Origin: Hoeflea_A sp963921345
GTDB taxonomy: Bacteria > Pseudomonadota > Alphaproteobacteria > Rhizobiales > Rhizobiaceae
DNA length: 64,000 nt
Assembly (NCBI GenBank): GCA_963921345.3
Contig: CAWUFE020000007.1
Span: forward strand, 4,087,878-4,151,877
Direction of reading: 5' to 3'
Part shown: one piece after another, positions 18,940 through 28,057 of the stretch
Layout of the letters: every line of letters starts with the position of its first letter
Position numbering within the stretch: the first letter of the stretch is position 1
Made by a program: the position numbers and the translations under genes
Notes under the pieces: model-generated
The model's input: only the letters and a program-made list of their open reading frames with translations
What the model was told of the DNA's origin: nothing
Databases searched by the model: none

Positions 18940-19880
18940 GCGTCCCTCATCCGCGGATTGAGAATGCGATAGGCGGCGTCGGCCAGGATGTTCATGAAGA
19001 TGAAGGCAATGCCGGTGCACAGCACGATGCCCTGCACCACCGCGTAATCACGATTGAAGACGGCGTCGACGACCAGCTTGCCGAAGCCGGGGATGGTAAA
19101 AATCTGTTCGGTCAGCACGGCGCCGGCCAGTAGCTCGCCGAAGATCAGCGTCAGAACGGTGACCACCGGAACGAGCGCGTTGCGCAGCGCATGCTTGACG
19201 ATAACCGAGCGTTCCTTCAGCCCCTTGGCACGGGCCGTGCGCACATAATCCGATTTGAGCACGCTCAGCATCGCCGAGCGCGTGTGGCGCATCAGCGTCG
19301 CCGCAATCCCGGTGCCGAGCACAAAGGCCGGCATCAGCATGCTCTTGATCGACTGCAGCGGATCCTCCGCCAGCGGCTGATAGCCGGAGGCCGGCAGCCA
19401 GCCGAGGCGGACGGACACGAGCAGGATCAGCATGATGCCGAGCCAGAAATTGGGGATCGACAGCCCCGACAGCGCCGTGACATTGGCCACCCAGTCGACC
19501 CAGGTGCCCTTTTTGTAAGCGGATAGGACGCCGGCCGGAATGCCGACCATCATGGCGATGATCAGCGCCATGATGGCGAGCTGGATCGTCACCGGCAGTT
19601 TTTCGCCGATCAGTTCCAGCACCGGCTGGTTGGTGCGCAGCGAGATGCCCAGATCGCCACGCAGCGCGTTACCGACCCAAGCCACATACTGCACCGGCAC
19701 CGGATCGTTCAGCCGGTATTTTTCGCGCAGCGTTTCAAGGATTTCCGGATCGCGCTCCTCCCCCGCCATGACGAGCACCGGATCGCCCGGCAGCAGTTTC
19801 TGCATGCCGAACACGAAAACCGAGATCAGCACGATCGTCGGTATCGCTATCAGGATCCGTCGGGCGAGGAAGCCGAGCAT
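18936..19880 (-). CDS. peptide ABC transporter permease, DppB type
   Basis: A 314-residue permease starting MLGFLARRILIAIPTIVLIS, the standard DppB/OppB opening, with the GDPV motif (LLPGDPVLVMAG) in the periplasmic loop and the EAA loop (YVRTARAKGLKERSVIVKHALRN). Six membrane segments are recognisable. It lies 63 bp after the binding-protein gene and overlaps dppC by four bases. Confidence 0.93.
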   Translation of the reverse strand: MLGFLARRILIAIPTIVLISVFVFGMQKLLPGDPVLVMAGEERDPEILETLREKYRLNDPVPVQYVAWVGNALRGDLGISLRTNQPVLELIGEKLPVTIQLAIMALIIAMMVGIPAGVLSAYKKGTWVDWVANVTALSGLSIPNFWLGIMLILLVSVRLGWLPASGYQPLAEDPLQSIKSMLMPAFVLGTGIAATLMRHTRSAMLSVLKSDYVRTARAKGLKERSVIVKHALRNALVPVVTVLTLIFGELLAGAVLTEQIFTIPGFGKLVVDAVFNRDYAVVQGIVLCTGIAFIFMNILADAAYRILNPRMRDA

Positions 19881-19943
19881 GGGTCAGATCATCCGAAGGG
19901 TCGAAAATGCCGGGCCCGATCATGCGGGCCCGGCGGTTGCTTT

Positions 19944-21456
19944 CTATTCCGCGGCAGACACGCCATGCAGGCGGATCATGCCGTCCGGATAGGGCGTGAA
20001 GCCGGAGACGCCGTCATCGAGCGCCCAGATCCATACCGGGTGGTAGAGATAGATGATCGGCATGTCCTGCTGCTGCAAGGCGATGGCGTTGTTGTAGCTC
20101 GACTTGCGCAGTTCCGGATCGGTCGAAAGCCGTGCGTCGTCGAGATACCGGTCCATGTCCGGATGCGAGTACTTCGAATCGTTGATGCCGCCACCGGTGG
20201 TCATGAACTGGTGAATGTTGCCGTCCGGATCGACGCGGCCCGACCAGCCGATCTGGCTGGCGGTGTAGTTGCCGGCCGACTGATCGGCCAGAAGCGTGGC
20301 AAATTCCTTCGCCGCCAGTTCGATGTTGATGCCGGCTTCCGCGGCCATGGCCTGAATGACCTGCATCACCTGGGTCTGGACCGGGTTGTTGGCAACCTGC
20401 ACCTCGATCGTCACGCCGTCGGGGTGGCCTGCCTCTGCGAGCAGTTCCTTGGCCTTGGCGACATCGCGCTCCGGTACCGGAAAGGCGGTGTTGTACCAGG
20501 GCGAGGCCGGCGAATAGGGCTGGTTGCCGGTCGCGAAAGCGCCCTCGAAGACCACCTGGTTGAGGGCTGCGCGGTCGATGGCTGCGGACAGCGCCTGGCG
20601 CACGAGGTGGCTCTGGCCGAGCGGATTGTCGGCTCCGTCACCATTGGCGACGTTGACCGTCATGCCCTGGTAGCCGAGCGACGTCGCCTTCTCCAGTTGC
20701 AGGCCGCCGTCGTTTTCGACGGAACCCACATCGGTCGCCGCGAGACGCTCCAGCATGTCCAGATCGCCCGCGCGCAGGTTGGCGAGACGCACGGTGGTGT
20801 CGGGAATCGGCAGGAACGTCACCGTGTCGAAGTTGATTTCGTCAGCGCGGTAATAGTCGTCGAACTTCTCCAGCACGATACGGTCCTGCTGGATGCGCTC
20901 GACGAATTTGAACGGGCCGGCGCAGACCGGCGCCAGACCGAAGTCCTCGCCCGCCTTGTCGAAGGCGGTCGGCGACAGCATCATGCCCGAGCGGTCGGCA
21001 AACTGGGCGATCAGCGTGGCGTCCGGCTGGGTCAGCTTGAGCTTGATGGTGTGGTCGTCGACGACTTCCCAGCTGTCGATCGACTTGACCTCGGATTTGC
21101 GCCGGCTGGTCTCCATGTTCTTGGAGCGGTCCATATTGGCGGCGACGGCCTGCGCGTTGAACGGCGTGCCGTCATGGAACACCACGTCGTCGCGCAGTGT
21201 CATGGTCAGCTCCTTGCCGTCGGGGCTCCACTCCCAACCCGTCGCGGCGCGACGGGATGATCTTGAGATCGGGCGTGATGTCGACGAGCTTGTCGCAGAG
21301 CGAGGCATAGACGATCCGGCCGACGAAGGTCCGCGACTGGTCCGGATCGAGGACGTCCGGATCTTCCTGCAGTCCGATCCGGAAATCCTTGGCTTGGGCA
21401 AGGCCCGCGCTCAGCGCGAGACAGACCGCAAGGCTGATTGTTCTGGCGGTACGCAT
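19944..21456 (-). pseudogene. peptide-binding protein (SBP family 5), frameshifted
   Basis: Starts at 21456 behind GGAGGAG with a signal peptide (ISLAVCLALSAGLAQA), then FRIGLQEDPDVLDPDQSRTF and PDLKIIP. The rest of a normal family 5 binding protein (ATGWEWSPDGKELTMTLRDD onward, to the C-terminus at 19944) is in another frame. The switch lies at about 21247-21257, in the GC-rich run read as CCGTCGCGCCGCGACGGG. One extra base there (or two missing) explains it; removing one C would give P-S-R-A-T-G-W. Total length, about 503 codons, is normal and both halves are otherwise intact. This is therefore either a very recent mutation or a sequencing error. If real, the transporter lacks its own receptor. 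Confidence 0.82.
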
Positions 21457-21461
21457 GGGTG

Positions 21462-22562
21462 TTACTCCTCCCTGTTGGACAGACTTGGTTGCGTGTTCAT
21501 CGCGGCGCGGGCGTCGCGGTAGAGGGCGAAGCGGCGCTCGGCGGCCTCGCCCCGCTTCTCGGACCCGGAGCGCACGCCCTTGAGCGGCAGCGAGCCGGCG
21601 AAATGACAGGCCGCCTTGCGGCCTGAGCCCATGTCCTGAAGCGTCGGGTGCTCGGAAGCGCAACGCGCTTCGGCATAGGGGCAGCGGGTGTGAAACCGGC
21701 ATCCGGAGGGCGGCGCGATCGGGTTCGGCGGGTCGCCTTCGATCACCACCCGGGCCTTTCTGCCGCCCACCGCCGGCATGGGAATCGCCGTCAGCAGTGC
21801 CTCCGTGTAGGGATGGGCCGGCTGCTCGAAGAGCCGGTCGGTATCGGCCAATTCGACGATTTCGCCCAGATACATGACCGCGACTCGGTCCGACATGTGC
21901 CGGATCACCGCGAGGTCGTGGGCAATGACGATCAGGGTCAGGCCGTATTCCTGCTTGAGATCTTCGAGGATGTTGACGACCTGCGCCTGGATCGACACGT
22001 CGAGCGCGCTCACCGGCTCGTCGCCGATCAGCACCTTCGGCCCCGGCGCCAGGGCCCGGGCGATGCCGATTCGCTGCCGCTGGCCGCCGGAGAATTCGTG
22101 CGGATAGCGGTCCGCATGCTCGGGCCGCAGCCCGACCCGCGAAAGCAGTCGCGCCACCGTGGCGCGGCGCGATGCGGCATCGCCGATGCCGTGGGTGCTC
22201 AGCGGCTCCTCGATCAGCGCGCCGACGGTCATGGTCGGATTGAGCGAGGAAAACGGATCCTGGAAGATGAACTGGATGTCGCGGCGCAGACGCCGCAATT
22301 CGTCGTCGCTCAGCGAGCCGATATCCGTTCCGTCATAGACCGCCTGCCCGCCGGACGGCTCGATCAGCCGGATGAGCACGCGCGCCAGGGTCGACTTGCC
22401 GCAGCCGGACTCGCCGACGATCGCAAACGTCTCGCCGCGCTGGATCGACAGGTCGACCCCGTCCACCGCGCGGACCACCGTCGGGTCGCCGAACAGCGGC
22501 TTCTTGACGACGAACCGCCTCTCCAGGCCGCGGGCTTCAAGAATGGTGCGATCCTCGGTCAT
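21462..22562 (-). CDS. peptide ABC transporter ATPase, DppF type
   Basis: A 366-residue ATPase with Walker A GESGCGKSTLARVL, the Q-loop FIFQDPFSSLNP, the signature SGGQRQRIGIARAL, Walker B KVLIGDEPVSALD, and the C-terminal oligopeptide-transporter domain ending in GCRFHTRCPYAEARC. Those Cys could hold an Fe-S cluster, as proposed in related ATPases. The Met at 22562 overlaps the stop of the DppD gene by four bases. The binding-protein gene starts five bases after its stop. Confidence 0.94.
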   Translation of the reverse strand: MTEDRTILEARGLERRFVVKKPLFGDPTVVRAVDGVDLSIQRGETFAIVGESGCGKSTLARVLIRLIEPSGGQAVYDGTDIGSLSDDELRRLRRDIQFIFQDPFSSLNPTMTVGALIEEPLSTHGIGDAASRRATVARLLSRVGLRPEHADRYPHEFSGGQRQRIGIARALAPGPKVLIGDEPVSALDVSIQAQVVNILEDLKQEYGLTLIVIAHDLAVIRHMSDRVAVMYLGEIVELADTDRLFEQPAHPYTEALLTAIPMPAVGGRKARVVIEGDPPNPIAPPSGCRFHTRCPYAEARCASEHPTLQDMGSGRKAACHFAGSLPLKGVRSGSEKRGEAAERRFALYRDARAAMNTQPSLSNREE

Positions 22563-23569
22563 GCGATCTGCACCTCTCGTTCCGCTTCGACCATGCTCTC
22601 TAGTGGCGCGCGCCAGCAGGCGACGCCGTGGCCGGGTGCGGCATCCCGAAGATCCGGGCGCTCGCGGCACTCCTCCGCGGCAAAGGGACAGCGCGCCGCA
22701 AACCGGCACCCGACCGGCATGTCGAACGGCGTCGGCACCCGGCCGGCGATGGTCACCAGCCGCTCCCGGTCGCCGCTGAGCGACGGCATCGATCCCATCA
22801 GGCCGAGCGTGTAGGGGTGCTGCGGATCGTCAAAAATCTGCCCGACCGGGCCGGCCTCGACGATGCGGCCGGCATACATGACGGCCACCTGGTCGGCCAT
22901 CTCGGCCACGACACCGAGATCGTGGGTGATGAGGATCAGCGCCGCGCCGGTTTCGGAGACCAGCGAGCGCATCAGGTCGAGGATCTGCGCCTGGATGGTA
23001 ACGTCCAGCGCCGTGGTCGGCTCGTCGGCGATCAGCAGCGCCGGATCGTTGGCCAGCGCCATGGCGATCATCGCCCGCTGGCGCATGCCGCCGGACAATT
23101 GGTGCGGATACTCGCGCAACCGCTTTTCGGCCGCCGGGATACGCACCCGCTTGAGCATGTCCAGTGCGCGGGCCTGTGCCTCCTCCGCGCCGACCCCGCG
23201 ATGCTCGCGCACCGCCTCGGCTATCTGCTCGCCGATGCGGATCGCGGGATTGAGCGAGGTCATCGGCTCCTGGAAGATCATCGCGACCTGGTCGCCGCGC
23301 AAAGTGCGCAACGTTTCCGGGTCGGCGGCAAACAGATCCTGCCCCATGAACCGGGCGCTGCCGCTGGCGATGTGCAGCGGGGGCGTCGAAAGCAGACCCA
23401 TCAGCGCCAGCGCCGAAAGACTCTTGCCGCACCCGGATTCACCGACGATGCAGAGCGTTTCGCCCGCAGCCAGGGAAAAGGACACGTCGTCGACAATGGC
23501 CTGCGGCGCGCCGTCGAGCCGGATCGACAGGTTGCGGACATCGAGCAGCGGGTCGCGGCTCTCGCTCAT
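22559..23569 (-). CDS. peptide ABC transporter ATPase, DppD type
   Basis: A 336-residue ATPase with Walker A GESGCGKSLSALALMGLL, Q-loop MIFQEPMTSLNP, signature LSGGMRQRAMIAMAL, Walker B LLIADEPTTALDVT, and C-terminal GCRFAARCPFAAEEC. It is the partner of the DppF-type ATPase. The start at 23569 overlaps the GntR stop (ATGA), so regulator and transporter are in one transcript. Confidence 0.94.
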   Translation of the reverse strand: MSESRDPLLDVRNLSIRLDGAPQAIVDDVSFSLAAGETLCIVGESGCGKSLSALALMGLLSTPPLHIASGSARFMGQDLFAADPETLRTLRGDQVAMIFQEPMTSLNPAIRIGEQIAEAVREHRGVGAEEAQARALDMLKRVRIPAAEKRLREYPHQLSGGMRQRAMIAMALANDPALLIADEPTTALDVTIQAQILDLMRSLVSETGAALILITHDLGVVAEMADQVAVMYAGRIVEAGPVGQIFDDPQHPYTLGLMGSMPSLSGDRERLVTIAGRVPTPFDMPVGCRFAARCPFAAEECRERPDLRDAAPGHGVACWRAPLESMVEAEREVQIA

Positions 23570-24270
23570 GGCGAACCCTCGTCGATGGCGCGCCTGAGGT
23601 TTTCGGAGAGCGCCAGCAGGTGGGTTTTCATGGCGGCGGCCGCAGCCGGACCGTCGCGGGCTTCGATGGCGTCGACGATCCTGTGATGCTGGGCGTCGTA
23701 AAGCTCCATGGTTTTCGGCGTGCGGGCGCGGTGGCGCTTGAGCTGCCAGTCCTCGCCCATGCGCACTTCGTCGAGCAGCGAAAAGGTCGTCAGCATGATG
23801 CGGTTGCCGGCGATGCGCGCGATCAGCCGGTGCAGGGCGCCATCCCACAGCTCGGCCGCGTTGGCATCGGCCGGCTGCGACGCCCGTTCGCACAGCTGGC
23901 GCAGCCGCGCCACGTCCTCGCCGGTGGCGCGCAGGGCGCACAGCTCGGCCAGCGCCGGCTCGATGCAGAGCCGCGCCTCCATCGCAACCATCGGGTCGAC
24001 TTCAGAGACGATTTCGGCGGCAAGCACCCCGGTCGGATCAGGCGGCTGGCCGGCAAATGTGCCCTTGCCCTGCTTGCGCCAGATCAGCCCTTCGGCTTCC
24101 AGCGCGTCGAGCGCCCGGCGCACGCAGCGGCGGCCGGTTCCGAGCTCCGCCGCAAGCTCGCGCTCGGTCGGCAAACGGCCGTCGGCCGGCAGCCGCCGCT
24201 CCTCGATCATGCTGCGCAGGGTGGCAACGACCTTCTGGTCTTCCGAGATGGTATCGTCGTCGGAGGGCAA
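23566..24270 (-). CDS. GntR-family regulator (FadR/FCD type) of the peptide operon
   Basis: An N-terminal winged helix (DQKVVATLRSMIEERRLPADGRLPTERELAAELGTGRRCVRRAL) and a C-terminal FCD ligand-binding domain with its metal-binding residues spread over EARLCIEP...LHRLIARIAGN...HHRIVDAI. I prefer the TTG at 24270, giving 234 residues, because GGAGA (24278-24282) lies seven bases before it. A longer TTG reading from 24318 lies inside the candidate operator. The gene leads the dpp-ggt operon and is expected to repress it until its ligand, perhaps a peptide or amino acid, is present. Confidence 0.88.
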   Translation of the reverse strand: MPSDDDTISEDQKVVATLRSMIEERRLPADGRLPTERELAAELGTGRRCVRRALDALEAEGLIWRKQGKGTFAGQPPDPTGVLAAEIVSEVDPMVAMEARLCIEPALAELCALRATGEDVARLRQLCERASQPADANAAELWDGALHRLIARIAGNRIMLTTFSLLDEVRMGEDWQLKRHRARTPKTMELYDAQHHRIVDAIEARDGPAAAAAMKTHLLALSENLRRAIDEGSP

Positions 24271-24303
24271 GCGGATGTCTCCAGCAGGCGGATCATTTAC
24301 CGA

Positions 24304-24331
24304 TTGGTAGCGAACCAAATAATAATTGGTT
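24304..24331. promoter_or_regulatory. overlapping inverted repeats, candidate GntR operator
   Basis: TTGGT (24304-24308) pairs with ACCAA (24314-24318), five bases between. The same ACCAA, as AACCAA (24313-24318), pairs with TTGGTT (24326-24331) across seven bases. FadR-type regulators bind TGGTNNNACCA-like palindromes. The site is just upstream of the GntR gene, consistent with autoregulation of the whole operon. Confidence 0.5.
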
Positions 24332-24609
24332 CACCTGAAGGTTCTGTCAAGCCTGTTCGACAATCGCTATAAAATCAGGAAGTTGGCGAGACACCGTCCG
24401 ATCGTGACAAGACACGGATCAATGCCTGCGCAACTCTCACTCCAGCACAACGATCACGACAATCGCGACGTGGGCAATGTCAGTGAATTCAGTCGACGAG
24501 ACGCCGGGCAACGCCAAGGGCCTGCCGGTCCGGTCCGGGACCCGCGGAAAAGCCGATCAATAAATCCGTCTGCGGGACAACTCGCCGAACTGGGATCGCA
24601 AAAGGGCGG
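24332..24609. other. intergenic stretch without a recognisable gene
   Basis: Between the GntR gene and the end of the ThDP-enzyme gene (both minus strand). It is less GC-rich near 24350-24480. It should contain the promoter of the GntR-dpp operon and the end of the ThDP-enzyme transcript, but no clear intrinsic terminator or protein frame is seen. Confidence 0.5.
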
Positions 24610-26238
24610 TTATGCCCCGCGCACCTTGGGCATCAGGATGTACTTCCACGGAGAAGGGAACTCGCCGACCGGCACCTCGATGAGGTTGGGGCCGGGGTTG
24701 GCGACGGCCTTGCGCAATTCACCGAGCAGCGCCTCGGGCGTTTCGGCGCGAGCGGCGCTCACACCGCAGCTTTCGGCCAGTCCGACGAAATCAGGGCTGG
24801 TGAGGTCGGAGGCGATATAGCGCCCGCCGTAATTGTCGCGCTGGATGCCCTTCACATTGCCGTAGGCATTGTCCTTCATGACGACGACATTGAGCGGGAT
24901 ATGGTGGTGCGCGGCGGTCGCCAGCTCCGAAATCGTGAACATCGCGCCGCCGTCGCCGGCGATGGACACCACCGGCACGTCAGGACGCGCATGCGCGGCG
25001 CCGAGCGCGGTCGCGATGCCCCATCCGAGCGTGCCCTGATAGCCGGTGGACAGGAAGGTGCGCGGCGCATAGGCCGGAAACGCAAAGCGCGAGACGTAAC
25101 CGATCTGGGTGAGTTCGTCGACAAAGATGCCGTTTTCGGGCAGTGCCTGCCGAATGGCCCTGAGCCAGCCGAGCTGCGGGGCAAGCTCCGCCTCGATCTC
25201 GGCCGCCAATCGTGCCTTCTCCTCGGCGATCCGGCCGGCCCAGCCGGCGCGATCCGGCTGTTCTCCAAGGACATCCTTGAGCGCCGGCAGGGCGGCCCCA
25301 AGGTCGGCCTGAATACCGACGGTGGCCGGAGCGACCCTGTCGAGGACGTCGGCATCGAGATCGATATGGACGATCTTCAGGTCGTCATCGATGCCCCAGT
25401 CGTGCTTTTGCGCGGTCAAACGGGTGCCGAGCCCGATGACGAGATCGCATTCCTTCCACAGCGCATGGCCGACGGGCATGTTGATCGAAAGCGGATCGCG
25501 CGAATCCATCACGCCGTGTCCCGTACGAAACGCCATCACGCCGGCGCCGATCCGGGCAGCGAGCTCGCGCACCTGGGCACTGTGATCCTGGGCGCCGGAG
25601 CCGACGACAATCAACGGGCGCCGGGACGCCCGGATCAGGGTCGCTGCCTGCTCGATCTGCGCCGGATCGGCAGCCATCGATGCCGGTCCGGCGACCGTCG
25701 GCGCCGGGCGATCGAGACCGGTTTCCTTGCGCCAGACGTCGACCGGGATCTCGAGGCCGACAGGAGACGGCCGACCTGTCAACAGGGCGGTCCACGCGGC
25801 GTCGATCTGCCCGGCCGCTTCGTCGCCTTCGGTCACCCGCTCGGCGTGTTTGGTGAGCGACTTGAAGGTTTCCAGCTGACCGTCGATTTCGTGCAGCAGC
25901 CCCAGCCCCTTGCCGATGGCCCGCGATGGGATCTGCCCGACGACTCCGAAGACCGGCGCGTTTAGCGCCTGCGCCGTGCAAAGCGCGGCGCAGCCATTGA
26001 GAAATCCAGGGCCCGGGACGATGGCGAAAGCCTGCGGCTTGCCGGTCGCAAGCGTCGCGCCGAGCGCCATGTAGACGGCGCCCTGTTCATGGCGCGTATG
26101 GACCGGCTTGATATCGTTCTGCCGGCGATAGAGCGCATCGAACAGCGGGTCGTTCTGCACGCCCGGCAGGCAGTAGAGATGATCGATATCGTTGGCAACA
26201 AGACTGTCGACCAAGCGGTCCGCTACGGTGGAATTCAT
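24610..26238 (-). CDS. thiamine-diphosphate-dependent enzyme, acetolactate synthase-like
   Basis: A 542-residue enzyme with the three ThDP-enzyme domains. The N-terminal Pyr domain has the activating Glu in HTRHEQGAVYMALG, the middle domain starts near AADPAQIEQAATLIRASRRP, and the C-terminal PP domain has the cofactor motif GDGGAMFTISE...KDNAYGN (GDG near residue 428). The family includes acetolactate synthases, decarboxylases of 2-oxo acids and sulfoacetaldehyde acetyltransferase; the sequence alone does not decide. The gene follows an aspartate/aromatic-type aminotransferase after 17 bp, so it may act on the 2-oxo acid that enzyme makes. Regulation by the divergent MarR protein is likely. 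Confidence 0.88.
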   Translation of the reverse strand: MNSTVADRLVDSLVANDIDHLYCLPGVQNDPLFDALYRRQNDIKPVHTRHEQGAVYMALGATLATGKPQAFAIVPGPGFLNGCAALCTAQALNAPVFGVVGQIPSRAIGKGLGLLHEIDGQLETFKSLTKHAERVTEGDEAAGQIDAAWTALLTGRPSPVGLEIPVDVWRKETGLDRPAPTVAGPASMAADPAQIEQAATLIRASRRPLIVVGSGAQDHSAQVRELAARIGAGVMAFRTGHGVMDSRDPLSINMPVGHALWKECDLVIGLGTRLTAQKHDWGIDDDLKIVHIDLDADVLDRVAPATVGIQADLGAALPALKDVLGEQPDRAGWAGRIAEEKARLAAEIEAELAPQLGWLRAIRQALPENGIFVDELTQIGYVSRFAFPAYAPRTFLSTGYQGTLGWGIATALGAAHARPDVPVVSIAGDGGAMFTISELATAAHHHIPLNVVVMKDNAYGNVKGIQRDNYGGRYIASDLTSPDFVGLAESCGVSAARAETPEALLGELRKAVANPGPNLIEVPVGEFPSPWKYILMPKVRGA

Positions 26239-26255
26239 GGATTTTTCTTCCTCAA

Positions 26256-27467
26256 TTACGCCTCGAGCACGCGGGCAATGGCGACCGCAAGCGGTTCGAT
26301 GTCGTCGGCCTGGATACCCGCCACGTTGATCCTTCCATCGTCGATGGCATAGATGGCGTGGTCTTCGCGCAAGCGGGCGATGGCGTCGGGACCGATGCCG
26401 AGCAGCGAGAACATGCCGGTCTGGCCGGCCAGGAAATCGAACCGGTGCGAATTCGTTTGTCTTTGCAACTCGGCCGCCAGCTCCCGACGCATCGAAGCGA
26501 CCCGTTGGCGCATCGTCCGCAACTCGCCGAGCCATTGGTCTTTCAGGTCCGCGTCGCTCAATATCGTGCGCACGATTGCGGCGCCATGATCGGGCGGCAT
26601 GGAGTAGTTGCCGCGAGCAAGAACCTTCATCGTTCCCGAAGCAGCCCGGGCAGCGGACACGGTTTCAGCCACGACCACCGCCAGCCCGGTGCGTTCGCGA
26701 TAGATCGCAAAGTTCTTGGAAAAGGAAACCGCCAGAAGCAATTCTGGGAGCATCGCGGCCAGGTGTCGAACGGCGAAGGCGTCCGCTTCGATCTCATCGC
26801 CGAAGCCCAGATAGGCCAAGTCGACCAGTGGCAGCAGGCCGCGTTCGAGCAGGATCTCGGCGACCCGATCCCACTGGTCCGCGGAGAGGTCGGCACCGGT
26901 CGGATTGTGGCAACAGCCATGCAGGACGACGATGTCGCCGCGCGGAATCGCCGCCAAATCTTCGATCATGCCGGCGAAATCGACCGATTGGCCGGCCGGG
27001 TCGAAATAGCGATAGCTGTCTGACGACAATCCCGCCTGCTTCAGGGTCGGCTCATGGTTGGCCCAGCTCGGCGAGGGCAGCCACACGGTCGCCGCCGGAT
27101 GCGCGTGTCTGACCAGATCGAACAGCAATCGCAAGGCGCCGCTGCCTCCCGGCGTCTGCACACTCGCGACCCGGTCGGAGGCGACCGCCAGGCCCAACAC
27201 CAATTCCGTGCCGGCGCGACAGAATTCGGGGTCGCCCTGCAGGCCGACATAGCTCTTGGTCGTCTGGTCGGCGAGGATCCGCTCTTCCGCCTGCTTCACC
27301 GTGTCCAGCACGGCCGTTCTGCCGGCATGGTCGCGGTAGACCCCGATCCCCAGATCGATCTTGCCCGCTCTGGCATCGGCAGCAAACTCCTGTGCCAATT
27401 GCAGAATCCTCGGCGGCGGCGGAAGGGTCAGGGTTTCGAGCACGTTCAAATTTCCATGACTTGTCAT
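26256..27467 (-). CDS. aspartate/aromatic aminotransferase (class I, fold type I)
   Basis: A 403-residue PLP enzyme of the AspC/TyrB group: KIDLGIGVYRD at the start, GCCHNPTGADLS, and the Schiff-base Lys251 in SFSKNFAIYRERTG. It moves an amino group between a dicarboxylic or aromatic amino acid and a 2-oxo acid. The annotated ATG at 27467 lies inside the first of two palindromes and lacks a Shine-Dalgarno site. The transcript may be leaderless, or the GTG of VLETLTL (about 25 bp later, preceded by GGAAA) may be the real start. Paired with the ThDP enzyme 17 bp downstream. Confidence 0.9.
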   Translation of the reverse strand: MTSHGNLNVLETLTLPPPPRILQLAQEFAADARAGKIDLGIGVYRDHAGRTAVLDTVKQAEERILADQTTKSYVGLQGDPEFCRAGTELVLGLAVASDRVASVQTPGGSGALRLLFDLVRHAHPAATVWLPSPSWANHEPTLKQAGLSSDSYRYFDPAGQSVDFAGMIEDLAAIPRGDIVVLHGCCHNPTGADLSADQWDRVAEILLERGLLPLVDLAYLGFGDEIEADAFAVRHLAAMLPELLLAVSFSKNFAIYRERTGLAVVVAETVSAARAASGTMKVLARGNYSMPPDHGAAIVRTILSDADLKDQWLGELRTMRQRVASMRRELAAELQRQTNSHRFDFLAGQTGMFSLLGIGPDAIARLREDHAIYAIDDGRINVAGIQADDIEPLAVAIARVLEA

Positions 27468-27482
27468 TTAATGACTTATCAT
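27456..27482. promoter_or_regulatory. tandem 12-bp palindromes, candidate MarR operator
   Basis: ATGACTTGTCAT (27456-27467) and ATGACTTATCAT (27471-27482) are repeated at a 15-bp centre spacing in the divergent promoter between the aminotransferase and MarR genes, followed by the AT-rich ATATAAAAAAG. MarR dimers bind such palindromes. Their position over the aminotransferase start suggests repression of both directions. Confidence 0.6.
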
Positions 27483-27519
27483 ATAAAAAAGATGAAACGG
27501 CTTTGTCAACGGGACTGCA

Positions 27520-28017
27520 ATGACCGACGGATTTCTCGATCTCGACTTTGTGCCGCCGGGCGCCAGCATCATCGCCATGGCCACCCATCGCCTGTCGCGG
27601 TTGCTGAGAAGCGAACTCGGCGAGCTTTTGAACCAGCAGGCAGGCCTCGGACTGCCGGCATGGCGCATCTTCATCGGTCTGGCCTCGCGCGGCGAGATCA
27701 CCCAGAAGGAGCTGGTCGAATTCACCAAGATCGAGCAGGCGCAGATCAGCCGTTCGCTCACATTCATGGAGAATGACGGCCTGATATCGTCGCGACGCTG
27801 CGACGACGATCGGCGGTCTCGACGATTTTCGCTCACGGACAGGGGCCGCGCCGAATATGAACGCCAGCTTCCCTCCGTCAGCGTCTATTGCAGCACCGTC
27901 GACCAGGCTCTGACGGCCGAGGAGCTCGATCAATTTCTGTCGATGGCGGAGCGGATTGCCAAGGCGGCGATCCACGTTCCCGAACACCTGCCCGAAAGGG
28001 CGACGGAACCCGCCTGA
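27520..28017 (+). CDS. MarR-family transcriptional regulator
   Basis: A 165-residue protein with a winged helix: LPAWRIFIGLASRGEITQKELVEFTKIEQAQISRSL is the helix-turn-helix, and DDRRSRRFSLTDRG is the beta-wing with the usual D-x-R-S motif. Flanking helices form the dimer domain. It is divergent from the aminotransferase/ThDP operon and 40 bp upstream of the TctC gene in the same direction, so it probably controls both the enzymes and the transporter in answer to the transported acid. Confidence 0.92.
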   Translation: MTDGFLDLDFVPPGASIIAMATHRLSRLLRSELGELLNQQAGLGLPAWRIFIGLASRGEITQKELVEFTKIEQAQISRSLTFMENDGLISSRRCDDDRRSRRFSLTDRGRAEYERQLPSVSVYCSTVDQALTAEELDQFLSMAERIAKAAIHVPEHLPERATEPA

Positions 28018-28057
28018 ACCCAACCATTGTCACATGCTTCAAAAGGGAGGAACCGCA

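Noticed and set aside
24610..26238. Naming the ThDP enzyme acetolactate synthase or sulfoacetaldehyde acetyltransferase
   Set aside because: Only shared ThDP-enzyme motifs are visible; there is no regulatory small subunit, phosphate acetyltransferase or other decisive neighbour.
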